Below, one piece after another: positions 1-5,455 of a DNA stretch of 6,436 nt (the first letter of the stretch is position 1; each line of letters starts with the position of its first letter). The notes under the pieces are model-generated. The model was not told where the DNA came from. It was given only the letters and a program-made list of their open reading frames with translations, and ran no database searches. Source of the DNA: Verrucomicrobiota bacterium (GTDB lineage: Bacteria > Verrucomicrobiota > Verrucomicrobiia > Chthoniobacterales > UBA10450); contig QHOM01000005.1 in NCBI GenBank assembly GCA_003218785.1, positions 1 to 6,436 of the forward strand, read 5' to 3'. The position numbers and the translations under genes were made by a program.

Positions 1-769
1 CGATCACAGTCACGTCGTGAATGTAGTTATATTCCCACACCAAGTTGTCCCCAGCAACTGTGCTTCGCGCTCCTGCGCCGGTGATCTCAAAGCCGCGCAA
101 TGTGATATTGTTCTGCTTCACGTAACACTTGTAAGCATTACCAGCTGACCATTCCGCTCCGCTGGTTCCGTGCTGGTCCCAGTACAGCTGCCAGTTCGGG
201 CCGACACCCGGCTCGTTGTCCGATGAAGCTAGGTGCGATTCGATGCAGCAATAAACTAGGCCATTGTGCGTCACAAAATCGTTTCCGTCCACTCGCGTCC
301 AGCCCAGAGCCATTGAGCCGTCCCCGGTGATCTTAAACACGTGACCATTGAGATAAGCGTGCGAAATATCGGCAGGATTCGGAAGCCAGTTCGGAGACGT
401 TTCGTTTGAGTTATAAAAGCTGTATCCGTCCAGCGTAAGTCGATGCGTGCCGTAATCCGTTCGTCTGCATTGGATAAACCAAGGTTTGGATTGCTGTGTC
501 ACGCCATCGGCTTTTAGCGCCGAGAAATAAATCGTTACATCACCATTCGCCAAAGTAGTGTTAATTCTCCGCCATGCCGGTCTGTTCAGTATCGCAAATG
601 GATGGGCTTGTGTTCCGCTCTTTTTTCCAGTCCAGTCTGAATCCACGTAAAAATTTGTGCCCGCTTCGACCGCCCCGGCAAAGACAACGCTAGCGGAAAT
701 GATTAGTGTCGCGCGATTCAGACATATCATCGATTTACCGAGAAAGTGATGTCTACGCCGAAGATTCAT
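1..769 (-). CDS. Secreted right-handed beta-helix protein with CBM-like insert (partial, C-terminus off the left edge)
   Basis: The reading frame is open from position 769 to the window edge (256 codons), so the C-terminus is missing. From the chosen ATG, residues 1-36 form a signal peptide: a basic start (MNLRRRHHF), a hydrophobic core (about 22-33) and a likely cut after VEA at Ala36. Next comes an N-terminal strand region (NFYVDSDWTG, then GDVTIYFSA). Residues about 157-200 resemble a CBM5/12-type carbohydrate-binding module (YCCIESH, SSDNEPGVGPNW, YWDQHG). From about 220 the first beta-helix rungs appear (NNITLRGFEITG, then NLVWEYNYIHDV). Such proteins include polysaccharide lyases, epimerases and pectate-lyase-like enzymes. 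As the last gene of an EPS operon it probably acts on the polymer in the periplasm or outside the cell. Catalytic residues are not visible. ATG 769 was chosen because GGAAG precedes it; ATG 730 in the same frame gives a shorter but also workable signal peptide. Confidence 0.82.
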   Translation of the reverse strand, partial: MNLRRRHHFLGKSMICLNRATLIISASVVFAGAVEAGTNFYVDSDWTGKKSGTQAHPFAILNRPAWRRINTTLANGDVTIYFSALKADGVTQQSKPWFIQCRRTDYGTHRLTLDGYSFYNSNETSPNWLPNPADISHAYLNGHVFKITGDGSMALGWTRVDGNDFVTHNGLVYCCIESHLASSDNEPGVGPNWQLYWDQHGTSGAEWSAGNAYKCYVKQNNITLRGFEITGAGARSTVAGDNLVWEYNYIHDVTVI

Positions 770-773
770 ACGT

Positions 774-778
774 CTTCC
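774..778 (-). promoter_or_regulatory. Possible ribosome binding site of the beta-helix gene
   Basis: On the minus strand GGAAG lies four bases before ATG 769. It is the only Shine-Dalgarno-like stretch near the two in-frame candidate starts (769 and 730), so it favours the longer signal peptide. The spacing is short, so support is modest. Confidence 0.35.
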
Positions 779-808
779 GGGAGTCTCGCCCCGTTCAGGA
801 AGGCATGC

Positions 809-2104
809 TTAATGGTACGACTCCGGACAATCATTGGCCCCTAAAGAATTCAGTCCTTCATTTCCCGGACAAAGCGCATTGTAGGCGACCAGAAGATTTC
901 TTCCCACCTTGCTCCATTGCAAGTCGTTCTCCACTCTGCGGCGCCCCCAGTATCCCATTCTTAGCCGAAGCTCCCGCGCATCCATGAGTTGGGCGATCGC
1001 TTTTGCGAATTCGGCTTCATCGTTCGGTTCAACATAGATGGCTGCGTCCCCGGCAGAGACCCGGGTTTCCTTTAAATCAAAGGTAACGATGGGTTTTGCA
1101 TGGCCCATGTATTCCATGATTTTGATCCAGGTCGATACATCGTTCAGTGGACTCGACGGATCTGGATCTACGCAAATGTCCGCGCCGGCAAGGTTCGCTT
1201 GCAATTCTTCATCCGATACGAAGCCTGTCAGTTCGACACAGCCGTCGAGCTTTAGTTCCCGAGCCAGCACGCGTAAATCCTCCAATGAGTCGCCCGATCC
1301 CATAATGACACAGTAGAAGTCCGACCGTTTTAAGTTGTATAACAGGTGCCCTAATGATCGAAGCAAGTAATCGACGCCATCCTGGGGATTGAGACTGCCC
1401 ACGTAGCACAGGATGCACTTGTTTATCTCTTTCAGGCGGGGATTGGCCGGGACTGGAGACATCCGCGACTTGTCTGGACCGTTTCTTACAATAAAGACGG
1501 TCTCTGCATTCTTATTCGCCCGCTTCATCTCCGCTTGTTTATACGATTCATTTGTAGCGATGGTAATGTCCGCCAGTTTAAGACTGCACCATTCAAATAC
1601 TCTTAGTAATCGCGTATAAAAACCTTCTCCAGTTCTATAACGGGACCGGTAAAGTTCCGGACACAGATCGTGGTGATCGAATACAAACTTTTTCCCAAGT
1701 AACTTGAACGGCAGTGCCACCAGAAAGAGCGTGTCAGGAGGGTTGTGAGCGTGAATCACGTCGAAGCCCCGCCTCACGAAAAGATAGCTGCTAAGGACCA
1801 AACAGGCGGCTGTAAAATAACAGTATTCGACAAGATAGCCAAAGGAGGATCTCAGTTTAAGGAAAAGCAGGCCCGCGCGACTGAGATTTGCAGGCGAGGT
1901 TTTCTTAAACAGTTCCAGATGTGGCACACGGTAAACCTGAACACGGTTTACCAGTTCGCTTGCTATCTGACCTTTTCCACGGAGCGCGATCACTGAGACG
2001 TCGTAACCGCCATCTGTGAGCAAGTCAGCCTCATTCTTGACACGAGTATCCTGTGGAAAATAATTCTCAACCATCATTAGAATCCTGATTGCGGGTTCTT
2101 TCAC
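809..2104 (-). CDS. GT4-family glycosyltransferase (GT-B fold)
   Basis: This 431-residue protein is full length for family GT4, which moves a sugar from a nucleotide donor to a lipid-linked or growing polysaccharide acceptor on the cytoplasmic membrane face. The N-terminal Rossmann domain begins IRILMMVENYFPQDTRV (6-22), followed by DVIHAHNPPD (115-124) and FDHHDLCPELY (142-152). A hydrophobic stretch near 97-110 may hold it to the membrane. The C-terminal donor-binding domain has CYVGSLNPQDGVDYL (233-247), GFVSDEEL (294-301) and KIMEYMGHAKPIV (328-340). Glu331 matches the second glutamate of the EX7E motif, but the first is replaced (NDVST, 321-325), which I associate with one GT4 subfamily. 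The start is GTG; an internal ATG pair (Met10-Met11) has AGGA upstream but would remove the first beta strand. The gene starts 27 bases after the algD-like stop, with no obvious Shine-Dalgarno, and is probably co-transcribed. The sugar donor is unknown. Confidence 0.9.
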   Translation of the reverse strand: MKEPAIRILMMVENYFPQDTRVKNEADLLTDGGYDVSVIALRGKGQIASELVNRVQVYRVPHLELFKKTSPANLSRAGLLFLKLRSSFGYLVEYCYFTAACLVLSSYLFVRRGFDVIHAHNPPDTLFLVALPFKLLGKKFVFDHHDLCPELYRSRYRTGEGFYTRLLRVFEWCSLKLADITIATNESYKQAEMKRANKNAETVFIVRNGPDKSRMSPVPANPRLKEINKCILCYVGSLNPQDGVDYLLRSLGHLLYNLKRSDFYCVIMGSGDSLEDLRVLARELKLDGCVELTGFVSDEELQANLAGADICVDPDPSSPLNDVSTWIKIMEYMGHAKPIVTFDLKETRVSAGDAAIYVEPNDEAEFAKAIAQLMDARELRLRMGYWGRRRVENDLQWSKVGRNLLVAYNALCPGNEGLNSLGANDCPESYH

Positions 2105-2131
2105 ATTAAGAAAGGCTATTTTATCAGGATG

Positions 2132-3439
2132 CTACCAGCAGATGCCGTCGTAATTAGGCGAGTTGTCTGGCACTTCCGGTTGCAGCCGGACGAGATCAAT
2201 TAGCAGCTTCGAATCCTTGTATTTGATGATTGCTTCGTGAATTTGAGGGTTCTTTTTGCCGACAACCACAACGTCACTGACCTCGATAACTTCTCTTGGG
2301 GAAGAAACCATCAAGGACGAAATGTGGGGGATCGTCTCTTCAATATAACGTTTATTTGCGCCCACCAGCTTCGCGAGAGCGACTTCCTCATCATAAATGG
2401 CGACTTTATGGCCCTTGCCTATCAGGGTTTCGATCAACATCACGATGGGACTCTCGCGCATGTCGTCCGAGCCGGCTTTGAAACTCAGCCCCAATATTCC
2501 GATCCGATTCTTTCCTGCTCGGCGGATTAGATTGAAAGCCAGTTCAATTTGCTTACGATTGGTCTCCAGAACAGAATTAAGCATTGGCAATTCCACGTCC
2601 AATTGTTTCGCTTTATAAAGAATAGCGCGAAGATCCTTTGGCAGGCAGGAGCCGCCGAATGCGAATCCTGGTTTGAGGTAATATGAAGAGAGATTCAGCT
2701 TCGTGTCCTTGCAAAGGACCTCCATCACTTTGTGGCTATCAATGCCCAGGCGCTTACTTAAATTGCCGATTTCGTTCGCGAAACACACTTTCACGGCGTG
2801 AAACGCGTTACAGGCATACTTGACCATCTCAGCCACCTGTATCGGCGTTCGCTCCATGGGGGATCTCACGTCGGCGTACATTGCCGCAACTCGGTCGAAA
2901 GAACGATCGTCACGGGCTCCAATTACCGTAAATGGAGGGTGATAGAAATCCTCAATTGCGGTGGTTTCGCGCATGAATTCCGGGTTCATGCAGATGCCAA
3001 AATCCTTGTCAGCCTGTTTTCCGGATGTTTGCTCGAGCAAAGGCAAAACCACATTTTCCACCGTTCCAGGCAAGACTGTGCTCCGGATAATGACAACCTG
3101 AAATTTGTCAGCATTTCGGAGTAGCTCGCCAATTCGCAGGACGATTCTCTGCACTTGCCCCAAGCCTAAGCTCCCATTTTCGTTGCTAGGTGTCCCAACG
3201 CAGACGAAGGAAATATCCCCGAGCTTCCCCACTTCCGGAACGGCATGCAGCCGCCCCGCCTGGACTCCCCGACAAATCAACGCTTCTAAGCCCGGCTCAA
3301 TCACGGGACTCCTCCCGGAGTTAATGAGAGAAACCTTCATTTCCTGCAAATCTACCCCGGTCACCGAATGGCCCATTTCGGCGAAACATGCGGCTGTTAC
3401 ACAGCCTACGTAGCCCATTCCAAAAACCGTCACATTCAT
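2132..3439 (-). CDS. algD: GDP-mannose 6-dehydrogenase, AlgD-like
   Basis: The enzyme would oxidise GDP-mannose to GDP-mannuronate with two NAD+ in the cytoplasm, supplying a uronic acid donor for EPS. At 435 residues it nearly equals Pseudomonas AlgD (436) and resembles it throughout, more than UDP-glucose dehydrogenases do. Visible marks: the NAD-binding GMGYVG (7-12); CVGTPS (80-85); RSTVLPGTV (119-127); NPEFMRE (152-158); VAEMVKYACN with Lys207 and Asn211; the catalytic Cys265 in FGGSCLPKD (261-269); GLSFKAGSDDMRESP in the C-terminal domain; and the ending GICW, as in AlgD from memory. All catalytic positions sit three residues before their AlgD counterparts, consistent with one small N-terminal-half difference. 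The start ATG is 21 bases after the deacetylase stop, without a clear Shine-Dalgarno, implying an operon. The alternative, a UDP-sugar dehydrogenase of the same superfamily, is less likely. Confidence 0.9.
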   Translation of the reverse strand: MNVTVFGMGYVGCVTAACFAEMGHSVTGVDLQEMKVSLINSGRSPVIEPGLEALICRGVQAGRLHAVPEVGKLGDISFVCVGTPSNENGSLGLGQVQRIVLRIGELLRNADKFQVVIIRSTVLPGTVENVVLPLLEQTSGKQADKDFGICMNPEFMRETTAIEDFYHPPFTVIGARDDRSFDRVAAMYADVRSPMERTPIQVAEMVKYACNAFHAVKVCFANEIGNLSKRLGIDSHKVMEVLCKDTKLNLSSYYLKPGFAFGGSCLPKDLRAILYKAKQLDVELPMLNSVLETNRKQIELAFNLIRRAGKNRIGILGLSFKAGSDDMRESPIVMLIETLIGKGHKVAIYDEEVALAKLVGANKRYIEETIPHISSLMVSSPREVIEVSDVVVVGKKNPQIHEAIIKYKDSKLLIDLVRLQPEVPDNSPNYDGICW

Positions 3440-3460
3440 GGTGCAGGTTACTACGGAGTT

Positions 3461-4450
3461 CTAGGCTTCGCCTGCCGTTGCCGTTGAAACTCTCATCGCC
3501 CGAGCGTAAAACTGCGCCACTTCTCTCGGGGTCTCGTTCCAGAAAGCGCCTTCATATTGCTTGTGGAGATATTCCAGAAATGCTTTGTAACGGCTGCACG
3601 GATATTGTTCGTCAGTTTCGACCGCTCTATTAAAGTACAGGTAATCCGGATGAATGTTCACAAGAGCCATTCCACCGTGTTTGGCGATCCAATCCAGTTT
3701 TCGGAGCCAAATATCGATCGTCTGTTCGCGGAGCAGCAGGAAGAGTGTGGAATCCTGCGGTAGTGTGTAAGGCAACTCGACGTAGCCGGGCCGAGAATCG
3801 GCCGACTGATTCGTGACTCGTGATTCGTGATTCGTGATTCGATGCGGAACCCAGAAGGGAAAAATCGTGTGGCGGCCTTCCGGCTGCGGCTCGAAAGGAT
3901 CGGTATCAAACGTAGAGGTATCGTACTGAATGTCTAGCTCGTGGAGCCAATCGAGCTTGTGGAGCATAAAACCGGATCTGAATCCGGTCGCATTCCAGTC
4001 GCGGAGGTAACCGTTAATTCTCATCGCCTTGCGGCTAAACTCCCGTCGTGATGCAAACAGCCGACCATCGTGCCGAAGATCGTGTATGCCTACTTCGAAC
4101 CCATGACTGGCTAATTCCTCTCGTAACTCGGAGGGAACGTTATAGTTTCCTTCCGGGATAAAGTTGAACGAAGAACGAAATCCGAAGGTCATTTCCAGTT
4201 GCATCAGCTGCCGACACTTTTCCACCCCTGCCGCGCTTTCGACGTCGTGGGTCAACACGACGGCGAACTTTTTGCCGTGCGGCCAGCCTGGCCAGTTCTC
4301 CGGTGGCTGTTCCGAGCCAGGCATGATCGGCCAGATATCCGCAATGCTGCCTCGTAAACGGGAGGCGAGCCGCCGTCGGAAGGCTGTTCGAACAGCCCGT
4401 GGAATGAACGGCTTAAGTCGGTAATAGACTCGATTGCGTAACATCGACAT
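3461..4450 (-). CDS. NodB-like polysaccharide deacetylase of an EPS cluster
   Basis: This 329-residue protein has a divergent CE4/NodB-type deacetylase core. It would remove N- or O-acetyl groups from a polysaccharide or its precursor using a bound metal. Key motifs are LTHDVE (66-71; Asp69 a likely metal or catalytic residue), GIHDLRHDGRLF (121-132; His123 and His127 matching the HxxxH metal pair), GFRSGF (156-161), GYVELPYTLPQD (222-233) and NIHPDY (265-270, with the late catalytic-type His267). There is no signal peptide; the N-terminus is basic (RNRVYYRLK), so the enzyme is probably cytoplasmic or membrane-associated. Residues 204-215 (RITNHESRVTNQ) come from a heptanucleotide DNA repeat and sit in a loop before the GYVELPY motif, so they look like an insertion. 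ATG 4450 and ATG 4444 are both possible starts and neither has a good Shine-Dalgarno. The substrate is unknown. Confidence 0.87.
   Translation of the reverse strand: MSMLRNRVYYRLKPFIPRAVRTAFRRRLASRLRGSIADIWPIMPGSEQPPENWPGWPHGKKFAVVLTHDVESAAGVEKCRQLMQLEMTFGFRSSFNFIPEGNYNVPSELREELASHGFEVGIHDLRHDGRLFASRREFSRKAMRINGYLRDWNATGFRSGFMLHKLDWLHELDIQYDTSTFDTDPFEPQPEGRHTIFPFWVPHRITNHESRVTNQSADSRPGYVELPYTLPQDSTLFLLLREQTIDIWLRKLDWIAKHGGMALVNIHPDYLYFNRAVETDEQYPCSRYKAFLEYLHKQYEGAFWNETPREVAQFYARAMRVSTATAGEA
3808..3842. repeat. Heptanucleotide tandem repeat, about five GATTCGT units, inside the deacetylase gene
   Basis: The plus strand reads GATTCGT, GACTCGT, GATTCGT, GATTCGT, GATTCGA head to tail: three exact units, one with a single internal change and one with a changed last base. 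Three units make 21 bases, so the translation on the minus strand has a seven-residue period (RITNHES, then RVTNQS). Because seven is not a multiple of three, gain or loss of one or two units shifts the deacetylase frame. I recall this ITNHESR-type repeat as dispersed in several soil-bacterial genomes, but could not check that here. Confidence 0.9.
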
Positions 4451-4467
4451 GTGAAATGCGGAGAGCT

Positions 4468-4495
4468 AACAAAGAAGGCGTCTGATACAGACACC
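4468..4495 (-). terminator. Hairpin with T-rich tail, possible terminator or attenuator
   Basis: On the minus strand GGTGTCTG (4495-4488), loop TAT and CAGACGCC (4484-4477) form an eight-pair stem (one G-U pair), followed by TTCTTTGTT (4476-4468). This resembles an intrinsic terminator, though the loop is short and the T tract interrupted. It lies after the aminotransferase remnant and 17 bases before the deacetylase start, so it could reduce read-through into the downstream genes or mark an old operon end. Confidence 0.4.
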
Positions 4496-4538
4496 TACAA
4501 ATCTGCTTCTGAATGATTAGCTGGAGGCATGAGGGAGC

Positions 4539-4714
4539 GACGCCAGCGGCGTGCTGGCAGCCGCAAAATGAAGCGAATTCCCGCTCGAACTTTGACACCA
4601 AAGGCCCTCCGGCAAAGCGCCGCTATCGATCACCTCCGAAATCGCGCAACTAAACTCCTCCCGCCGTGGCTGGTGATGAGAATCAAGATCGAGGAATGGA
4701 ACTTTTATTTGCAT
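4539..4714 (-). pseudogene. 5' remnant of a DegT/DnrJ/EryC1-family (PLP) sugar aminotransferase, frameshifted and truncated
   Basis: From ATG 4714 the frame reads MQIKVPFLDLDSHHQPRREE, then AISEVIDSGA: the typical beginning of DegT-family nucleotide-sugar aminotransferases, which add an amino group to a keto-sugar with PLP. At 4616-4614 the sequence has TTT where an intact gene needs one more base (SGA-F/Y-AGGP). After a shift there, the next frame gives AGGPLVSKFEREFASFCGCQ and then HAAGV, matching the family's GGP..V..FE.EFA.FCG..HA.GV block. Similarity stops at about 4539, where a GSGT-type PLP-binding segment should follow. The remaining roughly 300 codons, including the PLP lysine, are absent, and unrelated sequence leads to the deacetylase 88 bases later. 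The ATG overlaps the acyltransferase end by 32 bases with GGAAAAAG before it, showing the two were once translationally coupled. A single-base sequencing error could explain the frameshift but not the missing body. Confidence 0.82.
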
Positions 4715-5207
4715 TTCTTTTTCCGGATGCGTTGAGAACCCGGGCCGGGTTCCCGGCCACGGTCGCATTTGGGGCGACGTCTTTAGTTACCACGCTGCCG
4801 GCCCCGACAATGGCGTCCTCTCCCACGGTGATTCCGCCTAACAAAGTGGTGCCGGAACCGATCGAGGCTCCGCATTTAATCACGGTGTGCTGACATTTCC
4901 AGTCCGCCTCGGTCTGGAGCTGCCCGTTCCGATTGGTCGCCCGAGGGTAGCGGTCATTAATAAAGGTCACGCTGTGCCCAATGAAAACGCCATCTTCCAA
5001 AGTGACGCCTTCACAGATGAAGGTATGGCTGGAAATCTTGCAACGGGCGCCGATTTTAGCCCCTTTTTGAATTTCAACGAATGTTCCGATTTTGGTCTCG
5101 TCGCCGATCTCACATCCGTAGAGGTTAACGAACCCGCTAATGCGAACGTCCCGGCCCAATTTGACGTCCGAAGCGATCAGTCGATGCCTAGAAACTTCGC
5201 CCCTCAT
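4683..5207 (-). CDS. WbpD-like acyl/acetyltransferase (left-handed parallel beta-helix)
   Basis: The 174-residue protein is built of hexapeptide repeats ([LIV]-G-x4): ASDVKLGRDVRI, CEIGDETKIGTFVEI, AKIGARCKI, VTLEDGVFIG, ASIGSGTTLLGGITVGEDAIVGAGSVV. It ends with the AGNPAR motif (151-156) usual in these acyl-CoA-dependent enzymes. The segment FIGHSVTFINDRYPRA (75-90) resembles WbpD, which N-acetylates a UDP-3-amino-2,3-dideoxy-glucuronate sugar in the cytoplasm. That activity normally needs a DegT-type aminotransferase, and the overlapping downstream gene was one but is now broken. The present substrate is therefore uncertain: another amino sugar, or O-acetylation, is possible. ATG 5207 was chosen because the hexapeptide repeats begin soon after it and a promoter-like -10 lies at 5270-5265. 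A longer frame beginning at TTG 5294 would run through that promoter and adds no family-like sequence. A weak GAGAG precedes ATG 5207 by about ten bases. Confidence 0.87.
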   Translation of the reverse strand: MRGEVSRHRLIASDVKLGRDVRISGFVNLYGCEIGDETKIGTFVEIQKGAKIGARCKISSHTFICEGVTLEDGVFIGHSVTFINDRYPRATNRNGQLQTEADWKCQHTVIKCGASIGSGTTLLGGITVGEDAIVGAGSVVTKDVAPNATVAGNPARVLNASGKRNANKSSIPRS

Positions 5208-5264
5208 AGACGCCGTACTCTCAAACGCAGAGAAACCGGTCTGGTTTAGAAGTATACTGCCCTG

Positions 5265-5294
5265 ATTATAGCAACAAATCCTAAAACCCCACAA
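5265..5294 (-). promoter_or_regulatory. Sigma70-like promoter ahead of the acyltransferase
   Basis: The minus strand has TTGTGG (5294-5289), an 18-base spacer and a perfect TATAAT (5270-5265). Transcription would start near 5258 and leave a leader of about 50 bases before ATG 5207. The -35 half matches TTGACA only partly. It lies after the kinase-like gene, so the acyltransferase and the downstream EPS genes may be transcribed separately from the chain-length gene. Confidence 0.5.
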
Positions 5295-5337
5295 ACAGGC
5301 ATCAGCAACTATAACGGGTTCGCCCCAGAAGACGCGA

Positions 5338-5406
5338 CAACCGCTTGCACCCAGACCTAACTCTACTTTCTCGACCTGCGGGTAATCCGGGTTGCTTAAG
5401 CGGTTG
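5338..5406. repeat. Imperfect inverted repeat in the intergenic region
   Basis: CAACCGCTTGCACCC (5338-5352) and GGGTTGCTTAAGCGGTTG (5389-5406) on the plus strand pair over nine perfect bases at the outer end and then further with bulges, leaving a loop of about 36 bases. There is no T tract, so it is not a standard intrinsic terminator. In a minus-strand transcript it would lie between the kinase-like stop and the acyltransferase promoter, as a 3' UTR structure, an RNA-processing site or a protein-binding site. The rest of 5208-5455 shows only the promoter and no supported gene. Confidence 0.4.
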
Positions 5407-5455
5407 CCATCGACCTATTAAAGCGGTATCCGGAGAGAAAGACTGTTGAAATTTA

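Noticed and set aside
706..987. Plus-strand open frame of 93 codons
   Set aside because: It lies antisense to the end of the GT4 gene and the start of the beta-helix gene, both of which have clear family motifs; its translation has no recognisable features. The same holds for the other plus-strand frames across the window.
2104..2106. ATG just before the GT4 GTG start
   Set aside because: It is out of frame and followed directly by TGA, so it cannot start the glycosyltransferase; GTG 2104 is in frame and keeps the first beta strand.
3658..3909. Minus-strand 83-codon frame containing SRITNHESRIS
   Set aside because: It overlaps the deacetylase in another frame; the peptide appears because the 7-base repeat gives the same residues in all three frames of one strand.
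4542..4558. Perfect inverted repeat GCCAGC-GGCGT-GCTGGC
   Set aside because: It is short, falls in codons of the conserved CQHAAG part of the aminotransferase remnant, and has no T tract; it is probably a by-product of coding sequence.
4413..4601. Separate small gene of 62 codons on the minus strand
   Set aside because: Its first 22 or so residues are the second frame of the broken aminotransferase, and the rest has no similarity I recognise and overlaps the deacetylase start.
5208..5294. Longer acyltransferase starting at TTG 5294
   Set aside because: The extra 29 residues do not resemble the family, and the codons overlap a TATAAT promoter element; ATG 5207 fits the hexapeptide-repeat start better.
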